A stretch of 64,000 nucleotides of DNA from an uncultured Lachnospiraceae bacterium (GCA_900316855.1 ONEK01000001.1:1-64000), one strand, 5' to 3'; positions 53,210 through 62,544 are shown, counted from the stretch's first letter. Notes: a model not told the origin generated them from the letters alone. A program made the numbers and translations.

Positions 53210-54381
53210 TGTCCGGTACCGCAGAAATGATGAAGAAGGATAACCGCACAACTTCATATGAAGGTCCTCATAAGGCGGGTGACAGTCAGGGGACGGATGC
53301 TGCCGGCAGGAGGAAGGGCCGGACGTTTGCCCCGGGCAGGATGCTGGCCCTGCTGGCGGCGGCTGCGGGTATCCCGCTGCTGGTCTGTGCAGCGCTTGTT
53401 GTGTGGATTGATCCGTTTTTCCACTATCACAGGCCGCTCTCCTGGTTTCCCTATCAGGTTGACCACCAGCTGTCGCAGAATCCGGGTATGGCGCGTCACA
53501 TGGACTACGACAGCATCATCACGGGCTCGTCCATGACCGTCAATTTTGATACGGATGATTTCAGGGACCTCCTGGGCCTCAACGCGCTGAAGCTCTCGTA
53601 CGACGGTGCAACGCCGAAGGATATCTCCAATATCCTTTCCATCGTCTATGATGAGGACAATCCGGAACGGCAGCGGTCGGACGTCCGGCAGGCGTTTATC
53701 GCCATCGACATTCTGTCCTATACCGCGGATCCGGATGAGACGAAATACCCGATTCCGGAATATCTGTACAACCGGAATCCGTTCGATGACGTGAACTACC
53801 TGTTCAATAAGGACGTACTGCTCGACTATATCGTGGCGCCCGCTGCGGGGCATAAGGACCGGACGGACCTCTCGTTCGTCTACGGTATGACGTGGCTGAC
53901 ACCGGATCTTTTGGGCGAGGATTACGTGAAGGCACATTACAGCCCTGCACCGAAGTCCGCGGAACGCGTTCCGGACGACCTTTTCCTTGAGGGGACGGAC
54001 CGGAACCTTAAGACGAATATCCTGCCCTATATCAAGGCACACCCGGAGACGGAGTTTACGTTCTTCTTTCCGCCGGTATCCATCCTGTTCTGGAATGATT
54101 TCGTGAATGAGAACTCACTGGACGCGAGGCTCCTGCAGTGCGAGGATATAGGTGAGACACTGCTGTCCTGCCCGAACGTGAGGGTGTTCTTTTTCATGGA
54201 CGAGAAGGACGTCGTCGAGGACCTGGACTATTACACGGATACGGTACATTTCACGCCGGAGATCAGCACCCGGATGGTGCAGTGCTTCCGGAGCGGACAG
54301 GACGAGGTTTCTGCCGGCGGGATGAAGCGGGTCCTGCAGCATATGCGGGAGCTGGTCATGAACTATCTGTTTGATTCGTGA
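53209..54381 (+). CDS. membrane-anchored SGNH-like protein (DltD/AlgJ-type partner)
   Basis: 390 aa. A basic N-terminus and one membrane helix (about residues 45-66) put the rest outside. GSSMTVNF at about 105-112 looks like the nucleophile motif of DltD/AlgX-type SGNH proteins and YTDTVHFTPE at about 345 supplies the Asp-x-x-His pair. It may accept the acyl group from the MBOAT protein and deliver it to the polymer. The start at 53209 shares one base with the MBOAT stop; a later ATG pair (53227 region) is also possible. The family assignment is by motif and context only. Confidence 0.7.
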   Translation: MSGTAEMMKKDNRTTSYEGPHKAGDSQGTDAAGRRKGRTFAPGRMLALLAAAAGIPLLVCAALVVWIDPFFHYHRPLSWFPYQVDHQLSQNPGMARHMDYDSIITGSSMTVNFDTDDFRDLLGLNALKLSYDGATPKDISNILSIVYDEDNPERQRSDVRQAFIAIDILSYTADPDETKYPIPEYLYNRNPFDDVNYLFNKDVLLDYIVAPAAGHKDRTDLSFVYGMTWLTPDLLGEDYVKAHYSPAPKSAERVPDDLFLEGTDRNLKTNILPYIKAHPETEFTFFFPPVSILFWNDFVNENSLDARLLQCEDIGETLLSCPNVRVFFFMDEKDVVEDLDYYTDTVHFTPEISTRMVQCFRSGQDEVSAGGMKRVLQHMRELVMNYLFDS

Positions 54382-54450
54382 AGCGGGCACTTGCAGGGGC
54401 AGGCTGTCAGGCATGAGGGATTCCTGACGGCAGAAAGGGGGCAGCTCCCG

Positions 54451-55821
54451 ATGAGATTCGATAATTTCTCACAGATGATCGCTTATCACGGCGCGAAAAA
54501 CGCGCAGCGCACTGCAGTCCTATTTGCCGAGCACAACGAGGTTCGTGAGGTGCGGTGGGAGGACTTCGCCAAGGCAGTTGAGCAGAAGGTGCAGAAGCTC
54601 CGGATCATGGACAACAGCTGTGTAGGCCTTTACGCGGATCCTTCACCGGCCTGGATCCTTCACCTGTTTGCGGCGGCGATTGCCGGGAAGCGGGTCGTAC
54701 TGCTGGATCCGGCGCTTCCTCCCGAGGCGGTCGAACCGCTCATGGCGGATACGGGCGTTGACTTCCTGTTCTGTGACCGGCCGGAGCGGCTTCAGAAGCT
54801 CCGCCCCGCTGTGCAGAGAAATCTCCTCGCTTATAAGGAACGGGGAGGGAAGAAGCAGGACGTGGAATGCGCAGGGGAGCTGCTGTTCTATACATCCGGG
54901 ACAACCCGGCAGGGGAAGGCGGTTGTCCTGTCACAGAAGGCACTCTGCAGCAGCTGCTGGAACGGACAGCAGCTCCTGCCTGCGACGAGGCAGGATGTGG
55001 TGCTGTCGCTGCTGCCGCTGAACCATGTCTTCGGCTTCGTCTGCTGTATGCTGTGGCCTCTTTCCCAGGGGGCTGCGGTCGCGATCGGGCGCGGAGCCCG
55101 GTATTACGGGGAGGATCTGATGCTGTTCCGGCCCAGTGTCCTTCCGGTCGTGCCAACATTGCTGAAATATCTGCTGCAGGTTGGCCGCATCAATGAAAAC
55201 CTGCGCGCAATCCTGGTCGGTGCAGGACCGGCACAGGCGGAAATACTGGAAGCCGCGGCGAGGAAGGGCATCGAGGTGCGTTTTGGCTACGGCCTGACGG
55301 AAACAGCCTCCGGTCTTGCCATGTCCGCAAGGGGGGAGGATCCGTTCCTTATGACTCCGTGCCCGGAGGTGCAGCTGCGCGTCGATGAGGAGGGTCAGCT
55401 GTACGTCAGGACAACCTGCATGATGGACGGCTACTATCACCTGCCAGGGGATACCGGCAGGGTCCTTAAGGATGGCGAGCTCGCAACCGGCGATCTCGCG
55501 GAGCAGGAGGAAGACGGCAGGATCCGCATCCTCGGACGTGTCGACGACGTCATCGTCTTTCCGAACGGGCAGAAGGTGTTCTGCCCGGATCTGGAGAAGA
55601 CGCTCGCAAGGAAAATCGGGACGCAGGTTGCCCTTACCGTGCGGGAGGGGCAGCTCACGCTCGTCGCGGTAGGGGATCACAGGATGCTGCAGGAAGCACA
55701 GGACGCGGTGGATGAGGAAAACCGGCACCGTACGCGCGAGCAGCAGATCATAAGGGTTGAGATGCGCGACGAGCCCTTCCCAAGGACGGCGAACGGGAAG
55801 CTGCGAAGGTTTATGATCTGA
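54451..55821 (+). CDS. AMP-forming acyl ligase (DltA-like acyl activation enzyme)
   Basis: 456 aa. Adenylate-forming motifs: YTSGTTRQGKAV (A3), FGYGLTETASGL (A5), DGELATGDLAE (A7), LGRVDDVI (A8) and the C-terminal Lys in ANGKLRRF (A10). It should activate a carboxylic acid with ATP and load it onto the carrier protein encoded next. At about 456 aa it is short, like stand-alone DltA or acyl-ACP ligases. AAAGGGGG stands nine bases before the ATG at 54451; an upstream TTG frame is not supported. Whether it uses D-Ala or a fatty acid cannot be read, but the neighbouring acyl-ACP thioesterase favours a fatty acid. Confidence 0.85.
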   Translation: MRFDNFSQMIAYHGAKNAQRTAVLFAEHNEVREVRWEDFAKAVEQKVQKLRIMDNSCVGLYADPSPAWILHLFAAAIAGKRVVLLDPALPPEAVEPLMADTGVDFLFCDRPERLQKLRPAVQRNLLAYKERGGKKQDVECAGELLFYTSGTTRQGKAVVLSQKALCSSCWNGQQLLPATRQDVVLSLLPLNHVFGFVCCMLWPLSQGAAVAIGRGARYYGEDLMLFRPSVLPVVPTLLKYLLQVGRINENLRAILVGAGPAQAEILEAAARKGIEVRFGYGLTETASGLAMSARGEDPFLMTPCPEVQLRVDEEGQLYVRTTCMMDGYYHLPGDTGRVLKDGELATGDLAEQEEDGRIRILGRVDDVIVFPNGQKVFCPDLEKTLARKIGTQVALTVREGQLTLVAVGDHRMLQEAQDAVDEENRHRTREQQIIRVEMRDEPFPRTANGKLRRFMI

Positions 55822-55904
55822 CTGGAGGTCTTTCCCTGCGCAGAAAGGAACGGAGCAGACCGTGCCTTCAGGAAGCCGATGCGTCCGGCAGAAACGGGGG
55901 AGTT

Positions 55905-56162
55905 ATGAATGATGCGAAGCAGGAAATCCAGGAGAAGCTGACACAGATTCTGACAGAATGCCTGCCGGATCTCGATGCGGACCGGATTCGTCCGGAGTCT
56001 GTCATCAGCCGGGACCTCGGCGTGGATTCCATGAATTTCATCCTGATCATCTGCAGGACGGAGTCCGTGTTCGGCATCCGTATCCCGGAGGATAGCTGGC
56101 AGCAGATCCGGACGGTGCAGGATGCGGTGGACAAAATCGCGGAGCTCCTGCCCGGCAAGTGA
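55905..56162 (+). CDS. acyl carrier protein
   Basis: 85 aa, acidic, four helices. The phosphopantetheine site is Ser42 in LGVDSMNF. It differs from fatty-acid-synthase ACPs (DSL): DSM and the context suggest a dedicated carrier, similar in role to DltC. ACGGGGGAG precedes the ATG. It lies between the AMP ligase and thioesterase genes. Confidence 0.9.
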   Translation: MNDAKQEIQEKLTQILTECLPDLDADRIRPESVISRDLGVDSMNFILIICRTESVFGIRIPEDSWQQIRTVQDAVDKIAELLPGK

Positions 56163-56199
56163 CCGTCCGGAATCATCCGGGATATCCTATCAGTTTTTT

Positions 56200-56943
56200 A
56201 TGGAAACCGAAATCGCTGACAATCTGATTTATCGCAGGGAGCTGTCCCTGACGGCACTGGATGTGGACCGGTATCAGAGGCTTCGCATGAGCGCGCTGTT
56301 CCGGTACCTGCAGCGAAGCGCCGTCATTCATACGACAGAGCTCGGCTGCGGGAAGGACCGGACACTGGAGCGCGGCCTCCTGTGGGTTGTTGCCCGTGTC
56401 CGCATCGAGGTGAACCGGCTCCCGGGGTATGAGGATACGGTGGAGCTGGAATCGCGCCCCGGGGATATGATGCACATTATTTTCCCGAGGCACGTCACGC
56501 TGAAATCCCCGGAGGGGGAGGAATACCTGCGTGCCACGAGTCTGTGGATGCTGGCCGATGCGAAGACGCGCAGGATGGTGTTCCCTGCCCGGTACGGCAT
56601 TGAGATTCCGGGATGCAGGGATGACGCCGCAATCCGGGACCTGCCGGAAATCCGTGAAATCCACCCGCAGAGGGAGATGATCCGGACCGTCCGGTATTCG
56701 GACATCGATATCAACGGCCATGTCAACAATACGCACTATCCGGACTGGCTGGACGACCTGTTCGACGAGGAGTTCCACCGGACGCACTTCTGGAAGAGCC
56801 TGCAGATCAACTACATGAATGAAATACAGGCGGGGAGTGAAGTGCACCTTGGCGTGGAGCAGGCAGGAAACAAGGTTCTGGTTGAGGGAAGGACGGATTC
56901 GCAGGTGCGCTTGCGCATGAGCGCGGAGGCGGCGCCAGTGTGA
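56200..56943 (+). CDS. acyl-ACP thioesterase (FatA/FatB family)
   Basis: 247 aa, a double hot-dog fold. The first repeat starts RRELSLTALDVDRYQRLRMSALF. The second contains VRYSDIDINGHVNNTHYPDW, with the Asn, His and Asp/Glu positions used in catalysis. It releases free fatty acid from acyl-ACP made by fatty-acid synthesis. The start at 56200 lacks a strong site but fits the family. In this operon it could feed the AMP ligase, which would put the acyl group on the dedicated carrier. Confidence 0.88.
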   Translation: METEIADNLIYRRELSLTALDVDRYQRLRMSALFRYLQRSAVIHTTELGCGKDRTLERGLLWVVARVRIEVNRLPGYEDTVELESRPGDMMHIIFPRHVTLKSPEGEEYLRATSLWMLADAKTRRMVFPARYGIEIPGCRDDAAIRDLPEIREIHPQREMIRTVRYSDIDINGHVNNTHYPDWLDDLFDEEFHRTHFWKSLQINYMNEIQAGSEVHLGVEQAGNKVLVEGRTDSQVRLRMSAEAAPV

Positions 56944-57043
56944 ACGGTCTGTCGGCGCGGAATCGTTCGAAACGGGGCGGCTGCGGCATCCGGACTGTGA
57001 TCCTGCGGGGGTAACCTGAAATCTGATTTAACAGGGAGAGACG

Positions 57044-57733
57044 ATGAGCGACAGAGCATTTGAAATACTGGAGACGAAGGAGCGCATCCTTGCGGACAAT
57101 GATGCGGTAGCACAGACGGTGCGCAGCAGGATGCGTGAGGAAGGGACGTTTTTCATCAATCTGATGTCGTCCCCGGGAGCAGGCAAGACAACGACACTCG
57201 TCCGCACCATTGCCGCCCTGAAGGACCGCTACCGGATCGGTGTGCTGGAAGCGGACGTCGACAGCGACGTCGATGCCAGGACCGTCACGGAAGCCGGCGC
57301 GCGGGCAATCCAGCTGCATACCGGCGGCAGCTGCCATATGGACGCCGATATGACGCTGCGCGGGCTGGACGCCTTCGACACGAAGGACCTTGACATCCTG
57401 TTCCTCGAGAACGTCGGGAACCTTGTCTGCCCGGCGGAATTCGATGTGGGTGCTGACGCGCGCGTCATGATACTGTCCGTTCCGGAGGGAGATGACAAAC
57501 CGCTGAAGTACCCGCTGATGTTCCGTGTGAGCGACTGCCTCCTGATCAACAAGACCGACGTGGAGCCGGTTTTTTCTTTCAGTGAGGAGGCATGTCTTCA
57601 GAGGGCGAGGAAGCTGAATCCGGACATTGCCTTTTTCCCGCTGTCCGCGAAGACGGGGGACGGGTTCGGCGCCTGGATCCGGTGGCTGACGCAGCGCGTG
57701 GAGGCAAAAAGGGAAACCTCTGCTGCGGGATAA
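57044..57733 (+). CDS. hypB: HypB-type GTPase, copy 1
   Basis: 229 aa. The P-loop SSPGAGKTT is at 42-50, G-motifs EADVDSDVD and NKTD follow, and GGSCHMDADM has the Cys-His nickel site of the HypB G domain. HypB delivers nickel to NiFe hydrogenase in a GTP-dependent way. The N-terminal Cys-rich or His-rich extension of some HypB proteins is missing. GGGAGAG precedes the ATG. A second hypB lies 15 bases downstream, and no hypA, hypC-F or hydrogenase genes are in the window. Confidence 0.9.
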   Translation: MSDRAFEILETKERILADNDAVAQTVRSRMREEGTFFINLMSSPGAGKTTTLVRTIAALKDRYRIGVLEADVDSDVDARTVTEAGARAIQLHTGGSCHMDADMTLRGLDAFDTKDLDILFLENVGNLVCPAEFDVGADARVMILSVPEGDDKPLKYPLMFRVSDCLLINKTDVEPVFSFSEEACLQRARKLNPDIAFFPLSAKTGDGFGAWIRWLTQRVEAKRETSAAG

Positions 57734-57748
57734 AGAGGAGAACGATCC

Positions 57749-58432
57749 GTGAAAGTCATTGAATTGAAGGAGTCCGTGACCGCGTCCAATGAGGCGGACG
57801 CGGAACGGCTCAGGGCAAAAATGAAACAGGAGGGCGTCCTCCTTGTGAACGTGATGTCGTCGCCGGGATCCGGCAAGACGACACTCCTGTCCGCGCTGAT
57901 CCGCGACAGCAGGGAAACCAAGCTGAAGATCGGCGTGCTGGAAGCGGATATCGCGTCCGATGTCGACGCCGCCGCCGTGGAGAAGCTGGGTGCGAGATCC
58001 ATCCAGGCACACACGGACGGCATGTGTCATATGGATGCCGGCATGACCGCGCGGGCGCTGGAGGAGATGGGTACGAAGGACCTCGACGTCATCTTCCTCG
58101 AAAACGTGGGAAACCTCATCTGTCCCGCGGAGTTTGATACGGGCTCAGGTCTCAATCTCATGATCCTGTCCGTCCCGGAGGGAGATGACAAGCCGCTGAA
58201 GTATCCGCTGATGTTCGAGACAAGCGATGCGCTCGTCATCACGAAGACGGATGCGATGCCGTATTTCGACTTTGATGCAAAAAGATGCGCGGAACGGGTG
58301 CGGAAGCTGAATCCGGACATCCGGATTTTTCCGGTGTCCGCCGTGACAGGCGATGGCATGCCGGAGCTGGAACACTGGCTTGCGGCAAAGATTTCCGACT
58401 GGCAAACAGGAGCATCTCCGGCGAAGAGGTAA
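57749..58432 (+). CDS. hypB: HypB-type GTPase, copy 2
   Basis: 227 aa, roughly half identical to copy 1. The P-loop SSPGSGKTT, LEADIASDVD and TKTD are in place, and DGMCHMDAGM keeps the Cys-His nickel site. The start is GTG with AGAGGAG upstream; no in-frame ATG is near. Both copies look intact, with all nucleotide motifs, so each could be active, perhaps as a heterodimer, since HypB dimerises over its nickel site. Confidence 0.9.
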   Translation: MKVIELKESVTASNEADAERLRAKMKQEGVLLVNVMSSPGSGKTTLLSALIRDSRETKLKIGVLEADIASDVDAAAVEKLGARSIQAHTDGMCHMDAGMTARALEEMGTKDLDVIFLENVGNLICPAEFDTGSGLNLMILSVPEGDDKPLKYPLMFETSDALVITKTDAMPYFDFDAKRCAERVRKLNPDIRIFPVSAVTGDGMPELEHWLAAKISDWQTGASPAKR

Positions 58433-58479
58433 ACCGTAAACCGAAAAGGGACCTGTCTGCAGAAGTGCCGGACAGGACT

Positions 58480-59583
58480 TCAGGAGCCGGGTTCAGATTG
58501 ATCTCCGACAGATGCCTGTACCTCTTCCAGATAGGCTTCCGCGACCTTCGTGCGGTCGAATTCGCGCTCCATTTTCGCGCGGCCCCTCCGGCCCATGGCG
58601 GCGCGCTCCGAAACAGTCAGGGACAGGAACCTTTTCAGCGCTTCCGTGAGAGATGACGCGGACTGTGCTTCAAACGTAAAGCCTGTCACACCGCTGTCGA
58701 CGATCTCCCGGCAGCCGCTGATGCCGGACGCAAGTACCGGCCTTGCGCAGGCGGAAGCCTCCATGAGGACATTGGACATACCCTCGTGATATGTCGGCAT
58801 GACGACCGCGGAGCAGTCCCGGTACAGCTCGCGCATATCGGGGTGAAAGCCCAGCTGGGTGATCACACCTTCCTTCTCCTTCTCATCCAGGACCTGCTGC
58901 CAGTCCTCGTCGCAGTATCCCGCAAGGGTGAAGCGGACCTTGTCACTGTGCAGCGCTTCCGCCGCCTCCAGCAGCTCCCGGATGCCCTTCTCGCGCATGA
59001 CGCGGCCGACGTACATGAAGTTCACCTCGTCGTGACAGGGATACTCCATCGGCTGCCAGGTCGTAAGGTCCACACCGCTTCCGGATACGAGACGCGTCTT
59101 TCCGGACACGAGGCGCTCCCTCTGAAACAGCGCAAGATTCTCCGCATTCTGGAAGAAGACACACGAAGCCTTCTTTAATCCCCTCCGATACAGAAATTCC
59201 ACAAGGCGCAGCAGCATTCCCTGCTTCTCAAAGGCGGACCCGAGGCCTGTCACGGTCGCGATATACGGGATGCCAAGGCGGGTGCAGACAAATCCTCCGT
59301 AGACGTTCGGCTTGATGGTGTAGGTCAGGACGAGGTCCGGCTTCCAGGACCGGAGGAGCCTCCGGTAATCCCGCAGGAGCTTTATGTCCTCGCGCGGATT
59401 GACGCCGCGGCGGTTGATGGGAGTGTGAAACACCTTCACACCCTCGTTCTCCAGAAGGCTGGTTTTTACGGTATCAGGAAGACTTGCCGCCACCTCGTAG
59501 TGCTGCAGCAGCCGCAGGAGAAACGCGTTGCGGAAATCATAGAGTCCGCCCGAGGAATTTGCGAGGATGAGAATCCGTTTCAA
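58480..59583 (-). CDS. GT4-family glycosyltransferase (CapM-like)
   Basis: 367 aa, GT-B fold. The N-terminal domain has IKPNVYGGFVCTRLGIPYIATVTGLG. The C-terminal domain holds VGRVMREKGIREL, PTYHEGMSNVLMEA and SGCREIVDSGVTGF, the donor-site EX7E region. It should add a sugar to a lipid-linked acceptor in the cytoplasm. The start is TTG and overlaps the ATP-grasp stop (TTGA) with GAGGAG before it. Last gene of a three-gene minus-strand unit. Confidence 0.88.
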   Translation of the reverse strand: MKRILILANSSGGLYDFRNAFLLRLLQHYEVAASLPDTVKTSLLENEGVKVFHTPINRRGVNPREDIKLLRDYRRLLRSWKPDLVLTYTIKPNVYGGFVCTRLGIPYIATVTGLGSAFEKQGMLLRLVEFLYRRGLKKASCVFFQNAENLALFQRERLVSGKTRLVSGSGVDLTTWQPMEYPCHDEVNFMYVGRVMREKGIRELLEAAEALHSDKVRFTLAGYCDEDWQQVLDEKEKEGVITQLGFHPDMRELYRDCSAVVMPTYHEGMSNVLMEASACARPVLASGISGCREIVDSGVTGFTFEAQSASSLTEALKRFLSLTVSERAAMGRRGRAKMEREFDRTKVAEAYLEEVQASVGDQSEPGS

Positions 59584-60596
59584 TGGACCAGCTCCTCCTT
59601 CTTCCGAATCGCCGTTTCGTTGTATTTCATCATATAGATGCCCGTCTCGTAGGAGCCGATCGCGGGAGTGCCTGCCCTGCCCTCGAGGTTTTCAATGACA
59701 CGGGCGGGGAAGTTGACGCCGCAGGCATAGGCGTGCGGATAGCCGCCGCCGAATCGCGGATTGATCTCGGACAGGTACCAGGTGCCTTCCGGATTGTTGA
59801 TCCGGTCGTCTTCGGTCTTCTCCTCGTCATGGAAGAGGTCCATGTCGATCATTCCGGCAAAGCCGAGGCTCTCCGCGAATGCCGCGATCTGGCCAAGCAG
59901 CTCCTGGTCCTTCACGGAGACTGCCTTGTCCGTTTCCCCGGCACGCATCTTGATCTTCTTTTTGAGGAAGATGTCGGTCACCTTATGGGACAGGAGATCC
60001 ACATATACGTCACATCCGTATTCCTGGCCGCGCATCAGCTCCTGGATCATGAGGTCGGGCTCGTCCGCCTTCAGCGCGCGGAGCATCTGCCCGTCTCTGA
60101 CCTCTGTGATATGGATGGAGGCGCTGCCGCCCTGCGGCTTGACAAAGACCGGGAATGAAACAGCTCCCGCATTCATGTCCTGCAGGAATGCATCGGGATC
60201 CATCCAGCACTTCTGCGTGGGAATGCCCATGGACAGCAGGCGCTGGTACATCTGGTATTTGTTCAGTGTGAGCTCGCACAGCTCGTACGAGGACACGACG
60301 GGCGTTACCCCGATTGCTGTGAAACGGTCGCGGTTCTTGGCAATGAGCGAGAGCTCGGGATCGATGAGCGAGAAGAGGCCGGTGATATGCTCCTTTCGGC
60401 AGATGTCCAGAATGCGGTCCAGGTAGTCAGGCGCATCAATGCGCGGGACGATATAGGCAGCGTCCGCGTCATACAGCGCCGGTGCGACGCTGGATGCGTC
60501 CGTTGCGACAACCCTCCCCCTGCCTGCAAGTTCCTTCTTAAATGCGCGGACGACGAGATCCCTCGTGCCGGCGGATAAAATCAGTATATTTGTCAT
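59580..60596 (-). CDS. ATP-grasp protein (carbamoyl-phosphate-synthase-large-chain-like)
   Basis: 338 aa. An N-terminal pre-ATP-grasp domain (residues 1-105) is followed by the ATP-grasp fold: VFVKPQGGSASI with the ATP-binding Lys, IQELMRGQEYGCDVY, and the metal-ligand segment LSEINPRFGGGYPHA. It joins a carboxylate to an amine or thiol at ATP cost. In glycan operons such enzymes often add amino acids or modify a sugar; the substrate is not readable here. Its stop overlaps the TTG start of the GT4 gene. Confidence 0.82.
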   Translation of the reverse strand: MTNILILSAGTRDLVVRAFKKELAGRGRVVATDASSVAPALYDADAAYIVPRIDAPDYLDRILDICRKEHITGLFSLIDPELSLIAKNRDRFTAIGVTPVVSSYELCELTLNKYQMYQRLLSMGIPTQKCWMDPDAFLQDMNAGAVSFPVFVKPQGGSASIHITEVRDGQMLRALKADEPDLMIQELMRGQEYGCDVYVDLLSHKVTDIFLKKKIKMRAGETDKAVSVKDQELLGQIAAFAESLGFAGMIDMDLFHDEEKTEDDRINNPEGTWYLSEINPRFGGGYPHAYACGVNFPARVIENLEGRAGTPAIGSYETGIYMMKYNETAIRKKEELVH

Positions 60597-60699
60597 GAAT
60601 ACACCTCATCAGCTGATGATGTAAAGACCACTCCACTCCTGCCGATGACTGCACGGATCCGGAACGGTTACAGCGTTTCAACTTTATTCTTTTTACTTT

Positions 60700-61365
60700 T
60701 CACAGATACGGTTCGATTTTCCGGATGGGCTTCATGCCCTGCTGCTTCCGGTAGAGATCGAAATCAATGGTTGTCTGCTCCGTGCCGGAGAGGACGTCCG
60801 AGTGATGGACGACCTTGCCGACCGTAGCCTTCACAATGCGCCAGTCCATAGAAAAGCTGACGTTCCGGACGTATTCCAGGTCATAGCGGAAGCGCTGCTC
60901 CCAGCCGATGGTATTGCGCCCATTGACCTGCGCAAGCCCCGTGAGGCCGGGGCGGATGTCGTGACGGTGCATCTCCTCCTCCGTGTAATAGGGGAGATAT
61001 TTGACGAGGAGCGGGCGCGGGCCGACGATGCTCATGTCTCCGCGCAGAATGTTGAGAAACTCCGGCAGTTCATCGAGGCTGGTGCTGCGCAGGATCCGCC
61101 CGAAGTGCGTAAGCCTCTCCTCATCCGGCAGCAGATTTCCCTGCGCGTCCTTTGCGTCCGTCATGGAGCGGAACTTCAGCAGGCGGAAGACCTTTCCGTT
61201 CCTGCCGGGGCGGTCCTGATGAAAGAAAACGGGACTCCCCAGCTTCACACGTACCAGAATCATCAATACGACAAAAACCGGGCTGATGAGAATCAGCCCG
61301 ACAAGGGACAGGGTAAAATCCAGAATGCGTTTCCCGACATTGCGGTAAAATTTATGATCGCTCAT
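60700..61365 (-). CDS. initiating sugar-phosphate transferase (PglC/WcaJ-type)
   Basis: 221 aa. One N-terminal hydrophobic segment (about 15-40, probably a re-entrant helix) is followed by the catalytic core with KFRSM, STSLDELPEFLNIL, MSIVGPRP and RPGLTGLAQ. It transfers a sugar-1-phosphate to undecaprenyl phosphate, the first step of a lipid-linked glycan. It leads the operon with the ATP-grasp and GT4 genes, 103 bases upstream of them. A polymerase and flippase are not adjacent; the ABC flippase at 18.4 kb may or may not serve it. Confidence 0.9.
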   Translation of the reverse strand: MSDHKFYRNVGKRILDFTLSLVGLILISPVFVVLMILVRVKLGSPVFFHQDRPGRNGKVFRLLKFRSMTDAKDAQGNLLPDEERLTHFGRILRSTSLDELPEFLNILRGDMSIVGPRPLLVKYLPYYTEEEMHRHDIRPGLTGLAQVNGRNTIGWEQRFRYDLEYVRNVSFSMDWRIVKATVGKVVHHSDVLSGTEQTTIDFDLYRKQQGMKPIRKIEPYL

Positions 61366-61528
61366 AGCCTATACTTTACCATATCCCAAGGGCATAATGT
61401 GTTATCATCATTAAGTATGCTTCCGCGAGGCGGGCTTCGCCGGCGCAGGGTTACGGACATTTCATGAAACGGAGCTGCCGGGGCAGTGTACCGCAGATCA
61501 CGATCCGCAGGAGACAACGGGGTAAGGT

Positions 61529-62503
61529 ATGGAGTTATATCAGGATATTTCGAAGAACAACGAGATCCAGACAGTCGTTCAGCAGATTCTGGCAGATTAT
61601 AAGAAGGGCCGGGAGATCGACAAGATGGATGTGTTCCACCAGCCGGACCAGGACAAGATTGAGGACATCATCCGGAAGATGTTCCGTATCCTGTTCCCGG
61701 GGTATTACAGGGACCGCGCCTATAAGGGCTTCAACGAGGACAACCGCCTGTCGGTGGTGATTGAGGACGTCATGTACAACCTGCAGAAGCAGATTGCCAT
61801 CGTCCTGCGTTACAACAAAAAGTATGAGAAGGCAGGCGATGAGGTTATCACATCCATCGCCGGCTGCATCACGAACACATTTGCCCGCAGGATTCCCACG
61901 ATTCGCGAATATGTGGAAACAGACCTGGAGGCAACGTTCGAGGGCGATCCGGCGGCTTCCTCCATGGATGAGATCATCCTGTGCTATCCCGGCCTGTACG
62001 CTACCGTATTGAACCGGATTGCGCATGAGCTGTTCCTCCTCGAGGTTCCGCTTATCCCCCGCATCATCACCGAGTACGCGCACAATAAGACCGGCATTGA
62101 TATTCACCCCGGCGCAACGATCGGGAAATATTTCATGATCGACCATGGCACCGGCGTCGTCGTGGGCTCCACGACCATCATCGGCGAGCATGTCAAGGTG
62201 TACCAGGGCGTGACACTCGGCGCACTGTCCACCCGTCTCGGACAGCAGCTGCACGGCAAGAAGCGCCATCCCACGATCGAGGATTACGTCACCATCTATT
62301 CCGGTGCTTCCATCCTGGGAGGCGAGACGGTTATCGGGCGCAATTCCGTCATCGGCTCCAATGCGTTCATCACAAGGTCCGTTGCGGAGAACTCACGCGT
62401 CTCCATCAAGAACCAGGAGATGCACATCAAGCACTCCGACGGCGAGGATACCTTCGAGGAAAAGCCCATGGAAGAGGACCAGACGTGGTTCTACATCATC
62501 TGA
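61529..62503 (+). CDS. cysE: serine O-acetyltransferase
   Basis: Makes O-acetylserine for cysteine synthesis. 324 aa, longer than the 270 of E. coli, with extra helical sequence at the N-terminus, as in EpsC-like forms. The C-terminal left-handed beta helix has hexapeptide repeats and the motifs IDIHPGATIG, FMIDHGTGVVVG and VTLGAL, with active-site His and Asp. GGGGTAAGGT precedes the ATG. No cysK is adjacent. Cys supply next to a Cys-rich peptide gene is notable but may be chance. Confidence 0.92.
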   Translation: MELYQDISKNNEIQTVVQQILADYKKGREIDKMDVFHQPDQDKIEDIIRKMFRILFPGYYRDRAYKGFNEDNRLSVVIEDVMYNLQKQIAIVLRYNKKYEKAGDEVITSIAGCITNTFARRIPTIREYVETDLEATFEGDPAASSMDEIILCYPGLYATVLNRIAHELFLLEVPLIPRIITEYAHNKTGIDIHPGATIGKYFMIDHGTGVVVGSTTIIGEHVKVYQGVTLGALSTRLGQQLHGKKRHPTIEDYVTIYSGASILGGETVIGRNSVIGSNAFITRSVAENSRVSIKNQEMHIKHSDGEDTFEEKPMEEDQTWFYII

Positions 62504-62515
62504 GATATTGCGAGA

Positions 62516-62544
62516 TTGAAAATCATCCGGTTCCCTGTTATGAT
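62516..62544 (+). promoter_or_regulatory. promoter of the SCIFF peptide gene
   Basis: TTGAAA (62516-62521) and TATGAT (62539-62544) are exactly 17 bases apart, the best-formed promoter in the window. It lies 64 bases before the ATG of the precursor peptide. Confidence 0.75.
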
